Below, piece after piece: positions 1 through 7,712 of a DNA stretch of 64,000 nucleotides. Made by a program: the position numbers and the translations under genes. The stretch is from positions 1-64,000 of the forward strand of contig CAVTGO010000017.1 in the NCBI GenBank assembly GCA_963734275.1. Reading direction: 5' to 3'. This DNA is from CAVTGO01 sp963734275 (GTDB lineage: Bacteria > Actinomycetota > UBA4738 > HRBIN12). How positions within the stretch are numbered: the first letter of the stretch is position 1; each line of letters starts with the position of its first letter. Below the pieces are notes generated by a model. That model had not been told where the DNA came from. It did not search any database and was given only the letters and a program-made list of their open reading frames with translations.

Positions 1-1456
1 GGACCCGGCGGATCTGCCCGGGCTCGACCTCGGGCGAGATCTCCAGGATCTCGAGCGGCTGCTCGCCGACCTCGACGTGATCGGTGACGCCGACCTTCAC
101 CAGGTCGCCGTGCTCGAAGCGCTCTTGCTCCAGGTAGGCGGATCCGGCGATCTCCTGCTGGAAGTGCCCCCGCTCGATCCCCGTGAGGACCCCTTCCAGC
201 ATCGAGTCATCCCCCATCCCGAGGATCCGTGCGAACTCGGCCTCGGCGAGCTCCTCCATCCGGTCGGTCAGCGACTCCAGGAAGTAGGAGCCGCCGAGCG
301 GGTCGATCACGTCGGGCACCCCGGTCTCGTGCGCGATGACCTGCTGGGTCCGCAGCGCCAGCTTGGCGGCCTCCTCGGTGGGCAGCGCGAGCACCTCGTC
401 CAGGGCATTCGTGTGCAGGGACTGGGTCCCGCCGAGGACCGCGGCGAGCGCCTCGACGGTGGTGCGCACGACGTTGTTCATCGGCTGCTGGGCGGTGAGG
501 CTCACGCCGGCCGTCTGCGTGTGGAACCGCAGCCGCAACGAGGACTCGTCCCGCGCGCCGTAGCGCTCGCGCAGCCACCGGGCCCAGATCCGCCGGGCCG
601 CGCGGTACTTCGCGATCTCCTCGAAGAAGTCGATGTGCGCGTTGAAGAAGAACGACAGCCCGGGGGCGAACCGGTCCACGTCCAGGCCGCGCGCCTGTCC
701 GAGCTCCACGTAGGAGAACCCGTCGGCGAGGGTGTACGCGAGCTCCTGCCACGCGTTCGCCCCGGCCTCGCGGATGTGGTAGCCGGAGACGCTCACCGGG
801 TGGAAGCGCGGCACGCGCTCGAGGCAGAAGGTCATCAGGTCGCCGATCAGCCGCAGGTGCGGCCGCGGCGGGAAGATCCACTCCTTCTGGGCGATGTACT
901 CCTTGAGGATGTCGGTCTGCAGCGTGCCGTCCAGGCGCTCCCAGGTGACGCCCTGCCGCTCGGCGGCCGCGAGGTAGAACGCGAAGACGATCACTGCGGG
1001 GCCGCTGATCGTCATCGAGGTGGAGATGTCGCCGAGTGGGATCCCGCCGAACAGCTCGTCGAAGTCCTCCAGCGTGTCCGTGGCGACGCCGCAGCGGCCC
1101 ACCTCGCCCTCGGCGAGCGGGTCGTCCGAGTCCCGCCCCATCAGCGTCGGCATGTCGAAGGCGACGGAGAGGCCTCCCTGTCCGCGCTCGAGCAGGAACC
1201 GGTAGCGCTCGTTCGTCTCGGCGGCCGAACCGAAGCCCGCGAACTGCCGCATCGTCCACGGCCGGCCCCGGTACATGGTCGGGTACACGCCGCGGGTGAA
1301 CGGGTACGCGCCGGGCGCGCCCAGCTTCTGGCCGGGGTCGAACCCCTCGAGATCCTCGGGCCCGTAGACCGGGTGGAGCGGCTCGCCCGAGAGTGTGCGC
1401 ACCTCGTCCCCGCCCGCCTCACTCGTGGGCTCGGACCGCTCGCGTTGGTCGACCAC
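1..1456 (-). CDS. B12-dependent acyl-CoA mutase large subunit, isobutyryl-CoA mutase type (C-terminus beyond the left edge)
   Basis: Substrate-binding subunit of a coenzyme B12-dependent acyl-CoA mutase, read for about 485 codons before it leaves the window. The GTG at 1456 is chosen because GGAGG lies 8 bases upstream; GTG 1462 is the alternative. The barrel motifs RPWTMRQFAGF (about residues 65-75), MTISGPAV, LQTDILKEY and SGYHIREAGA are clear. Two specificity positions point away from methylmalonyl-CoA mutase: F72 sits where Propionibacterium MutB has Tyr89, and Q190 sits where it has Arg207. Phe/Gln is the pair of isobutyryl-CoA mutase IcmA. No cobalamin-binding domain appears in the visible part; IcmA-type proteins pair with a separate small subunit. 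The MeaB chaperone gene ends 30 bases upstream in the same direction. The family call is firm and the substrate is inferred. Confidence 0.9.
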   Translation of the reverse strand, partial: MVDQRERSEPTSEAGGDEVRTLSGEPLHPVYGPEDLEGFDPGQKLGAPGAYPFTRGVYPTMYRGRPWTMRQFAGFGSAAETNERYRFLLERGQGGLSVAFDMPTLMGRDSDDPLAEGEVGRCGVATDTLEDFDELFGGIPLGDISTSMTISGPAVIVFAFYLAAAERQGVTWERLDGTLQTDILKEYIAQKEWIFPPRPHLRLIGDLMTFCLERVPRFHPVSVSGYHIREAGANAWQELAYTLADGFSYVELGQARGLDVDRFAPGLSFFFNAHIDFFEEIAKYRAARRIWARWLRERYGARDESSLRLRFHTQTAGVSLTAQQPMNNVVRTTVEALAAVLGGTQSLHTNALDEVLALPTEEAAKLALRTQQVIAHETGVPDVIDPLGGSYFLESLTDRMEELAEAEFARILGMGDDSMLEGVLTGIERGHFQQEIAGSAYLEQERFEHGDLVKVGVTDHVEVGEQPLEILEISPEVEPGQIRRV

Positions 1457-1486
1457 CGACACCGCCTCCCGACGTGGCAACGCACG

Positions 1487-2473
1487 TCAGCTCGCGCTCG
1501 ACACCCGCTCCATGAGGATAGCCGCGGCGCGGTAGGGATCGGTCCGGCGGGCCAGGAGGTCCCCAGCGAGCGCCGCGTCGCCCTCGGCCAGCAGGCGGAC
1601 CCGCTCGCGGAGCCGCTCGGATGCCAGGCTCTCGACCTCGCGCACGAGCCGGCGGCGCCGGAGCTCGTCGAGCGCCCCGGTGCCCTCGAGATGGGCGCGA
1701 TGGGCGGCGATCGCGTCCCACACGTCGTCGCTCCCCTCTCCCTTCGACGCTGCCGCGCGGACCACGGGCGGCGTCCACGGACGGTCCGCGCCCATCCGCA
1801 CCATCTGCTCGAGGTCGCGCGCCGCGGCCTCGGCGCCCTCGGCGTCGGCCTTGTTCACGACGAAGACGTCCGCGATCTCCAAGATCCCGGCCTTCGCGAC
1901 CTGGACGGCGTCTCCCCAGCCGGGCGCGACGACGACCAGCGTCGTGTCGGTGGCCGCCGCGACGTCGACCTCGGCCTGTCCGACGCCGACCGTCTCCACG
2001 ATCACGAGGTCGCGTCCGGACGCGTCCAGGATCCGAACCCCCTCCGGAGCGGCGAGGGCCATCCCGCCGAGGTGTCCACGGGTGGCCATGGATCGGATGA
2101 AGACGCCGGGGTCGGTGGCATGGACCTGCATCCGCACACGATCACCGAGGAGTGCCCCGCCGGTGAACGGCGACGTCGGATCGATCGCCAGCACGGCGAC
2201 CGAACGCCCCCGTTCCCGCGCCTCGCGCACGAGCTCGCCGGCGAGCGTGGACTTGCCGACACCCGGCGAGCCGGTGAGCCCGATGGTGTAGGCACGGCCG
2301 GTGTGAGGGAAGAGGCCGGCCGAGAGCTCCTCGAGGCCGTCCGCACCGTCCTCGACCATCGAGATCGCGCGCGCGACCGCGCGCGGATCGCCCTCGAGCA
2401 CGCCCTCGACCAGGTCCACGCCGGGAAGGGTATCCCGGGCGACGGCCCGGCCGGTGAGGGTGCCCTGCGGCAT
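1487..2473 (-). CDS. meaB: MeaB/ArgK-type GTPase, B12-mutase chaperone
   Basis: G3E-family P-loop GTPase that gates cofactor loading and protects B12-dependent acyl-CoA mutases. The protein has 328 residues, normal for the family. The Walker A motif GSPGVGKST lies near residue 70, followed by an AIDPTSPFTGGALLGDR segment typical of MeaB, an ETVGVGQAEVDV switch region and NKAD for guanine recognition near residue 208. The ATG at 2473 lacks a clear Shine-Dalgarno sequence, so an internal GTG a few codons later is possible. It lies 30 bases before the mutase gene in the same direction, so the two almost certainly form a functional pair. Confidence in the family is very high. Confidence 0.96.
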   Translation of the reverse strand: MPQGTLTGRAVARDTLPGVDLVEGVLEGDPRAVARAISMVEDGADGLEELSAGLFPHTGRAYTIGLTGSPGVGKSTLAGELVREARERGRSVAVLAIDPTSPFTGGALLGDRVRMQVHATDPGVFIRSMATRGHLGGMALAAPEGVRILDASGRDLVIVETVGVGQAEVDVAAATDTTLVVVAPGWGDAVQVAKAGILEIADVFVVNKADAEGAEAAARDLEQMVRMGADRPWTPPVVRAAASKGEGSDDVWDAIAAHRAHLEGTGALDELRRRRLVREVESLASERLRERVRLLAEGDAALAGDLLARRTDPYRAAAILMERVSSAS

Positions 2474-2503
2474 CGGGGGCGCGTGAGCGCGTTGCCACGA
2501 GCC

Positions 2504-3193
2504 TTACTTGGAGAACTGCAGCGCGAGCGCGCCCGCGAGCGCGACGTAGACGCCGATCCCGATCGCGCTGAACAGATCCCCGCCCGATCCCCCGGCCTGG
2601 TCGATGCTGCGGAACAGCTGTACGGCGAACGCGAGAACGACGGCGGCGCCGATGCTCCCACACAGCCTGCGGATCCACGCGGTCCGCGGGAGGAGCGAGA
2701 GCCCGGCGCCCGCGCCGCCGAGCAGGAGCGTGAGGAACCCGACCTTGATCGGCCCGTCGCCGGCGCTGAGCGACCAGAGCGACTCGATCGGGACGTCGAG
2801 CGCATCGACCGAGATCCCGCCACCGGTGATCCACGGCAGGAACGTCGCGACGACGAGCAACCCGCCGCCGATCAGGGCGAGCGGGTGCAGCTGCCGGCCG
2901 GACGCCGCTCCGGGCCGGGCCGCGACCGGCTGGGGTGCCGCAGGCACGACCGGGGGGGCGGGGAGCGTCGTGGGCGCCGGCAGCGGCGTCGGAGCCGGCT
3001 GGGCCGCGAGCGGTTGGGCTGCCGGGGTGGGTGGCTGGGCGACGGGGTCGGGCTGGCGTGCCGGCGCCGCGGCGGGGGGCGTCTGATGCAGTCGCGTCTC
3101 GCCCGTACCGAGCACGGCTCCGCAGTTCCGGCAGAACCGGTCGCCTTGACGACGCTCGACGCCGCAGCTCGGGCAGTACAAGGTCAAGGCCAC
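2504..3193 (-). CDS. zinc-ribbon membrane protein of unknown function
   Basis: 229 residues. An N-terminal zinc ribbon with two CxxC knuckles (CPSCG and CRNCG, residues about 7-25) is followed by a Pro/Ala-rich linker of about 80 residues. The C-terminal half has about four hydrophobic segments that should span the membrane. This layout recurs in actinobacterial membrane proteins without known function. ATG 3193 directly precedes the ribbon. It follows the PrsW-like gene by 9 bases and precedes meaB by 30, so it is probably co-transcribed with both. Nothing in the sequence indicates a catalytic role. Confidence 0.85.
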   Translation of the reverse strand: MALTLYCPSCGVERRQGDRFCRNCGAVLGTGETRLHQTPPAAAPARQPDPVAQPPTPAAQPLAAQPAPTPLPAPTTLPAPPVVPAAPQPVAARPGAASGRQLHPLALIGGGLLVVATFLPWITGGGISVDALDVPIESLWSLSAGDGPIKVGFLTLLLGGAGAGLSLLPRTAWIRRLCGSIGAAVVLAFAVQLFRSIDQAGGSGGDLFSAIGIGVYVALAGALALQFSK

Positions 3194-3202
3194 GGTCGAA
3201 CG

Positions 3203-4432
3203 CTACGCCGGGCCCGCCCTGCCCCGCAACTCATCCGCCGACGCCGCCCCGGGGATCGCGGAGAGCCCGTCGCGGAGCGACCTGCACAGCTCCCGCTGGC
3301 GCAGGAGGGCGGGGCTGTCGTCCATGGTGGCCCTCGTCCGGCACATCGCGAGGTTCACCTGCTCGCGCTGCAGCCGCTTGAGCAGCGCCGCCGCCCCGGG
3401 TCCCGCGCGCGCGCGCATCGCCTTGCGCGACCGCCGGCGTGCCCATGGGTCCAGCAGCACGGCGAGCTCCTCGGACGTGAGGGCGGGCGTGCCCGCCTCC
3501 GAGGCAAGGGCGGCATGGAGCCACATCCGCTCCCGGCGATGGGCGAGCTTGACCAGGACGACCACGAACAGCAGGAGCGGAAGCCCCTTGATCGCCGCGG
3601 CGAGCGGGATCTGCAGCCAATCCCCCAGATCCTCGACCTGGCTCGGGAAGAAGTTCAGGAGAGGCGAGTTCCAGACGAAGTGGCCGGCCGCCCCCGCGGC
3701 GAACAGTCCGATCGCCACCGCCGCCCGCTTGCCGAACGATGCCTCTCCGCGGCGCGAGACGAAGTACGCGATGCCCATGCCGGTCAACCCCGTATAGAGC
3801 ACGTGGCCGTAGAAGCCGCTCGAGACCACACGGACGTAGAAGCCGGCCAGCACGCCCTCGGTGGTGCCGCCGAAGATGGCGACGAAGTAGAAGACGTCCT
3901 CGACGATCGCGAAGCCGAGGCCGCACATCGCCCCGTAGACGAAGCCGTCGATCACGTCGTCCACCTCGTCGCGGGCGATGAGGTAGATCAACACGACGCC
4001 CGCGCCCTTCATCGCCTCCTCGACGAACGGGGCGGTGAGCGCGGCTGTCCACCGCGCGGCGAACTCCGGGTCGCCGACGCGCGCGACGACGAGGCCCCAC
4101 CCCTCGTTCGCGATGGCCGACAGCGTGGTGGCGGCAACGGCGCCCCAGATCAGGACGCCGAGGACCAGGGACATCGGCTCGCGCTCGTACAGATCGAGCA
4201 GGTAGATCGCGAGGAAGAGCGGCAGCGCGTACACGAGGAGCAGGCCCCACGAGAGGAGCCAGCCCGAGGGCGCGAGCCGCTGGATCAGGACCTGCTCCGA
4301 CCACGCGAACAGCCCGGTCCCGACCACGACGACCGCATAGAGCCAGAACGCGGGCTCGCGGAACTGGAACAACGAGGAGCGGCGTCCCCATCCGGGGCGG
4401 TGTGGACGGACGGACGCGGGGAGGGCGGTCAT
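3203..4432 (-). CDS. PrsW-family intramembrane metalloprotease-like protein
   Basis: About 409 residues with eight or more hydrophobic segments. It carries the family's signature pieces in order: EEAMKG (the EExxK motif), FAIVED, a membrane histidine in HVLYTGLTG and a later HFVWN. PrsW in Bacillus cleaves an anti-sigma factor; here no anti-sigma gene is adjacent, so the substrate is unknown. The C-terminal 110 residues are soluble, charged and helical. ATG 4432 overlaps the stop of the upstream gene (ATGA), which fixes the start; the open frame extends further upstream only as a shadow of that gene. Confidence 0.85.
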   Translation of the reverse strand: MTALPASVRPHRPGWGRRSSLFQFREPAFWLYAVVVVGTGLFAWSEQVLIQRLAPSGWLLSWGLLLVYALPLFLAIYLLDLYEREPMSLVLGVLIWGAVAATTLSAIANEGWGLVVARVGDPEFAARWTAALTAPFVEEAMKGAGVVLIYLIARDEVDDVIDGFVYGAMCGLGFAIVEDVFYFVAIFGGTTEGVLAGFYVRVVSSGFYGHVLYTGLTGMGIAYFVSRRGEASFGKRAAVAIGLFAAGAAGHFVWNSPLLNFFPSQVEDLGDWLQIPLAAAIKGLPLLLFVVVLVKLAHRRERMWLHAALASEAGTPALTSEELAVLLDPWARRRSRKAMRARAGPGAAALLKRLQREQVNLAMCRTRATMDDSPALLRQRELCRSLRDGLSAIPGAASADELRGRAGPA

Positions 4433-5013
4433 CCCTCGATCTCCGCGTTCGCCACCATCGCTTCGATGTCGTCGATCACGTACTGGAGCAGTCCGGACGG
4501 CGCCCACCCGTCGAAGATCACGCCGTCGCCCGAGCCCGTCACGACCGCGGTCACCTGTCCCTCGATCGGCGCCTGGACGTCGCCGAAGGACCCGACGTAG
4601 ACGGCCCGCGCTCCGGTCCTCCCGCCGCCCAGCTGGGCGCGGCCGATCTCCGAGACGCTGAGCTGATCCGCATCCGGCTCGAGCACCTCCTCGACGTACT
4701 GGCGCAGGAGCTCCAGCTCGTCGCCGGGGAAGGGCACGGCAGCAACGTCGAGCGCACCGCTCCCCTTCGCCAGCCGGATGCCCGGTGGCTGGGTGAACGT
4801 CCCGGCCGCCTCCCATCCCTCGAGCGGCAACACGCGGACCACGCCGCCGACGGTCACCGGCAGGCCGGCGGGCACCGAGAGCGACCCCGCCACGGCGTAC
4901 CCGCCGAACACGACACCGGCGATCACGACCGACACGACGATCGGCGGCAGCCACCGGCGTTCCCGGATCGGCGGCGGCGGAACGGCAACGATGGGGATGC
5001 CCGAGGCCGTCAT
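4429..5013 (-). CDS. single-pass membrane-anchored protein of unknown function
   Basis: 194 residues. A short proline-rich cytoplasmic N-terminus is followed by one transmembrane helix at about residues 24-45 and an extracytoplasmic domain of about 150 residues. No catalytic motif or cysteine pair is visible. The gene overlaps the following PrsW-like gene by four bases (ATGA) and its own start overlaps the stop of the upstream SCP2-like gene, so translation is coupled. The coupling makes it a candidate partner or substrate of the PrsW-like protein, which is inference only. Confidence 0.75.
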   Translation of the reverse strand: MTASGIPIVAVPPPPIRERRWLPPIVVSVVIAGVVFGGYAVAGSLSVPAGLPVTVGGVVRVLPLEGWEAAGTFTQPPGIRLAKGSGALDVAAVPFPGDELELLRQYVEEVLEPDADQLSVSEIGRAQLGGGRTGARAVYVGSFGDVQAPIEGQVTAVVTGSGDGVIFDGWAPSGLLQYVIDDIEAMVANAEIEG

Positions 5014-5417
5014 CGGACCGAGAGGAGACGCGAGAACCTCGACAGGACGACCGGGTGGCGGAGCATGCCCGATACTCGCACGTCGCCCCTCACGAACTTC
5101 CGAAGCACGGCACGACCCTCGCGACGGAACGGGTCGGGGAGCCCCGCGAGCAGCGGCGCGGCCGCGAGCTCCAGCAGGTTGCCGGATGATGCGCGGATCC
5201 GCAGGTGGGCGTGGTCCGCCCGAACCCCCACGACCTCGACGTCACCGCGCGCGATCCGGACGGTCGCGGCGACACCGGCGTCGGTCGCCGCCAGCTCCAC
5301 GACCGACGAGTGGAGGAGTCCGCGGCGGCCGGGGTCGCGCTCGAGGTTCGCGCGGATGAGGCCACCCACCAGGTCGGCGAGGCCGTTCGACCCGCCGTCG
5401 TCCCCGCCCGGGCTCAC
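5010..5417 (-). CDS. small SCP2-like protein
   Basis: 135 residues, starting at GTG 5417, which overlaps the stop of the dehydrogenase gene (GTGA). The order of strands and the C-terminal pattern GDVRVSGMLRHPVVLSRF resemble the sterol-carrier-protein-2 fold, a lipid-binding module common in actinomycetes. No catalytic residues are visible. It lies with a clearer SCP2 protein (6472-6906) on either side of the dehydrogenase, suggesting that the three handle a hydrophobic substrate together. Family assignment is moderate. Confidence 0.65.
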   Translation of the reverse strand: MSPGGDDGGSNGLADLVGGLIRANLERDPGRRGLLHSSVVELAATDAGVAATVRIARGDVEVVGVRADHAHLRIRASSGNLLELAAAPLLAGLPDPFRREGRAVLRKFVRGDVRVSGMLRHPVVLSRFSRLLSVR

Positions 5418-6454
5418 GGGAGCAGGAGCACCTTCGTCGCCCGCCGCGTGTCGAACAGCTCGTAGCCGATCGCGGCGTCCTCGAGCGGCAGGCGGTGGGA
5501 CACGATGGGGACCGGGTCGATCGTGCCGGCGCGGACCTCGGCCAGCGCGGCGTCCCACCAGGTGTGCACGGGGCAGATGCCCGCGAACCGCACGTCCAGA
5601 GCCCGCGACCACCAGACGCCGAGCTGGGCCTCCACCGACTCGCTCGTGTAGACACCGACGACGACGACCCTGCCGCCACGCCGGACGACGTCCAGCGCGC
5701 GCTCGAAGGCCGCCGTCGTCCCGACGGCCTCGATCACCACGTCCGCGCCGCGACCCTCGGTCCTCTCGGCCACCGCGGTCTGCGCGTTGCGGGCCGAGAC
5801 ATCGATCGGGGTCGCCCCCACGCGCTCGGCGAGCGCCAACCGGTCGGCGTCGAGGTCGAGGGCCAGCACGTCTCCCGCCCGATGAACGCGGGCGCCCTGC
5901 ACGCAGAAGAACCCGACGGGCCCGGCGCCGACCACCGCGACGATCTCGCCGGGTCCGATGTCCGCGCGGGCGGCGGCGTAGTACCCGGTCGTCAGGATGT
6001 CGCCGAGGAAGAGCGCGCGCTCATCCTCGAGGTCGTCGGGGACCGCGAGCAGGTTCACGTCGGCAACCGGCACGCGCAGCCGCTCGGCCTGAGCGCCGCC
6101 GAGCCCGCCGCCGAACAGGCCCGCGCCCAGGTTGCGGAAGTCCTCGCAGAGCTGCGTCTGACCCGCCCGGCAGAACCAGCACGCCCCGCACGCGATGTCG
6201 AACGCGACGACGACCCGCTGCCCGGGCCGGAACGTGGTGACCTCGGGTCCGACGGCCTCCACCACGCCGACGGCCTCGTGGCCGATCGTCTCGCCCGGCT
6301 CGAGGGGAGCCTTGCCGTGGAAGAAATGGAGGTCCGATCCGCAGATCGCGGAGACGCTCACGCGGACGAGGGCGTCGGCGGGGTCCTCGATCCGCGGTTC
6401 GGGCACCTCGGCGACCTCGACCTGCCCGACGCCCCGGTAGACGACGGCGCGCAC
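5414..6454 (-). CDS. zinc-dependent alcohol dehydrogenase, MDR family
   Basis: Medium-chain dehydrogenase of 346 residues. Catalytic zinc ligands are visible in AICGSDLHFFHG and GHEAVG. The structural zinc lobe is CGACWFC followed by a fourth Cys in TQLC. The Rossmann motif VVGAGPVGFF binds NAD(P). The substrate cannot be read; the family includes glutathione-dependent formaldehyde, sorbitol and threonine dehydrogenases. GTG 6454 is chosen because it starts the typical N-terminus and has GGAG just upstream; the open frame continues upstream only in the shadow of the SCP2 gene. It overlaps the downstream SCP2-like gene by four bases. Confidence 0.93.
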   Translation of the reverse strand: MRAVVYRGVGQVEVAEVPEPRIEDPADALVRVSVSAICGSDLHFFHGKAPLEPGETIGHEAVGVVEAVGPEVTTFRPGQRVVVAFDIACGACWFCRAGQTQLCEDFRNLGAGLFGGGLGGAQAERLRVPVADVNLLAVPDDLEDERALFLGDILTTGYYAAARADIGPGEIVAVVGAGPVGFFCVQGARVHRAGDVLALDLDADRLALAERVGATPIDVSARNAQTAVAERTEGRGADVVIEAVGTTAAFERALDVVRRGGRVVVVGVYTSESVEAQLGVWWSRALDVRFAGICPVHTWWDAALAEVRAGTIDPVPIVSHRLPLEDAAIGYELFDTRRATKVLLLP

Positions 6455-6471
6455 GACTCCGCCCCGACCGC

Positions 6472-6906
6472 CTACCCGCTCGCAGCGGGATACTCGTCCA
6501 GGAACTCGGTCGGCACCTGCATCGTGAGGTGAACCAGCTCGTTGGCGGCGCGGACGTGGCGCACGATCGTGGGCAGGTCGCCCCGCACCTTGAGCTTGCC
6601 TTGCATCATCCCCTTCACGGGGTCCAGGTCGCCCCGCAGGATCTCCTTCCAGCGGGAGTACGGCGCACGGATCAGGTACGGAGCCCGCTCGCCCTCCTCC
6701 GGATCGACCATGCGCGCGTCCCTGCACTCGCCGTGCCACAGGTCGAGGTACGCCCACAGGTCGTCGGGCACACCATGGTCGGGCTCGGCCTCGAACACGA
6801 AGGCGACCGCGCCCTCCCACGTGGCCGCGGCCACCTGGTACTCCGGGGAGGCATTGATCCGCTCGCCGTAGGTTCGGATCCACTCGTCGCTCGGGAACAG
6901 GGACAC
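6472..6906 (-). CDS. SCP2 sterol-binding domain protein
   Basis: 144 residues, a single SCP2 lipid-transfer domain with the typical segment DPVKGMMQGKLKVRGD near residue 105. GTG 6906 has a good AAGGAG site 6-8 bases upstream. The protein should be cytosolic and bind fatty acyl or isoprenoid ligands. It is followed by the zinc alcohol dehydrogenase 17 bases downstream, then a second SCP2-like gene. Ligand unknown. Confidence 0.85.
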   Translation of the reverse strand: MSLFPSDEWIRTYGERINASPEYQVAAATWEGAVAFVFEAEPDHGVPDDLWAYLDLWHGECRDARMVDPEEGERAPYLIRAPYSRWKEILRGDLDPVKGMMQGKLKVRGDLPTIVRHVRAANELVHLTMQVPTEFLDEYPAASG

Positions 6907-6920
6907 GCGGTCTCCTTCCG

Positions 6921-7712
6921 TCAGCGGATCGCGAGGATCAGCGTGAGCCCCACGACGTTGAACGTCACGTGCGCCGCGATCGAGGCGATCAGGTTGCCCC
7001 GCCGTTCGTAGTACCACGCGATCGCGATCCCGTTGAAGAACATCACCGACATGAGGAGCAGCGTGTCTTGCCACGGCCCATCCAGGTAGTGGATGAGGGC
7101 GAACGCGAGCCCCGAGCCGATCAGCCCAACGGCCAGGCCGTGACGGTCGCGGATCGAGCGGAACAGGATCCCCCGGAAGAAGAACTCCTCGTGGACCGGC
7201 GCGATGACGATCGCGTAGATCGCGGTGATCGCCAGCCCCACCGCCGAGAGCTCCTGAGGTACCTGCTCGGGCGCCTGCACGGTCTCGCCCGAGACCGCGG
7301 CGAGAATCAGCGTGAGGATCATGCCGATGCCGAAGACGATCCCCGGGTACAGGAGCAACCCGAAGCCGATGCCGGCGCGGACCTCCGCCCACCTGCGACC
7401 GGGCTCCGGGATGCCGATCGCCCGAGGCCAGCCCCGATGCGAGGCCTGCAGCCACGCGAGCAGGACGCCGGTCATCACCACGGCGGCGATCGAGGTGGCC
7501 ACGATGGTCGCGAGGTCGTCCTCGCCCATGATGCCGAAGACCGGGATCGTCGCGAGGCCGCCGATCACGATGGCGAGCAGGTAGAGGCCGATCGCCTCCC
7601 ACCACGACCAGGTGGCCACCGAGCGTTCGCCGACGGACCGATCCGGGCGTGGCGGCGTGGCGACCGGGTGGAGCCCGTCCGGGCGTGGGGGGACGGGGGG
7701 TTGGAGGCTCAT
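6921..7712 (-). CDS. CPBP-family intramembrane metalloprotease (Abi/Rce1-like)
   Basis: 263 residues with a Pro-rich N-terminus and about seven or eight transmembrane helices. The family signature is complete: HEEFFFRG (EExxxR) near residue 170, FALIHY near residue 200 and HVTFN near the C-terminus; the Glu and His residues bind the metal. Family members process prenylated or bacteriocin-related substrates; the substrate here is unknown. ATG 7712 overlaps the stop of the upstream gene (ATGA). It lies about 2.5 kb from the PrsW-like gene. Confidence 0.9.
   Translation of the reverse strand: MSLQPPVPPRPDGLHPVATPPRPDRSVGERSVATWSWWEAIGLYLLAIVIGGLATIPVFGIMGEDDLATIVATSIAAVVMTGVLLAWLQASHRGWPRAIGIPEPGRRWAEVRAGIGFGLLLYPGIVFGIGMILTLILAAVSGETVQAPEQVPQELSAVGLAITAIYAIVIAPVHEEFFFRGILFRSIRDRHGLAVGLIGSGLAFALIHYLDGPWQDTLLLMSVMFFNGIAIAWYYERRGNLIASIAAHVTFNVVGLTLILAIR

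Noticed and set aside
77..4600. 1507-codon open frame on the plus strand
   Set aside because: It is antisense to five recognised genes and has the Arg/Pro/His-rich composition of high-GC shadow frames.
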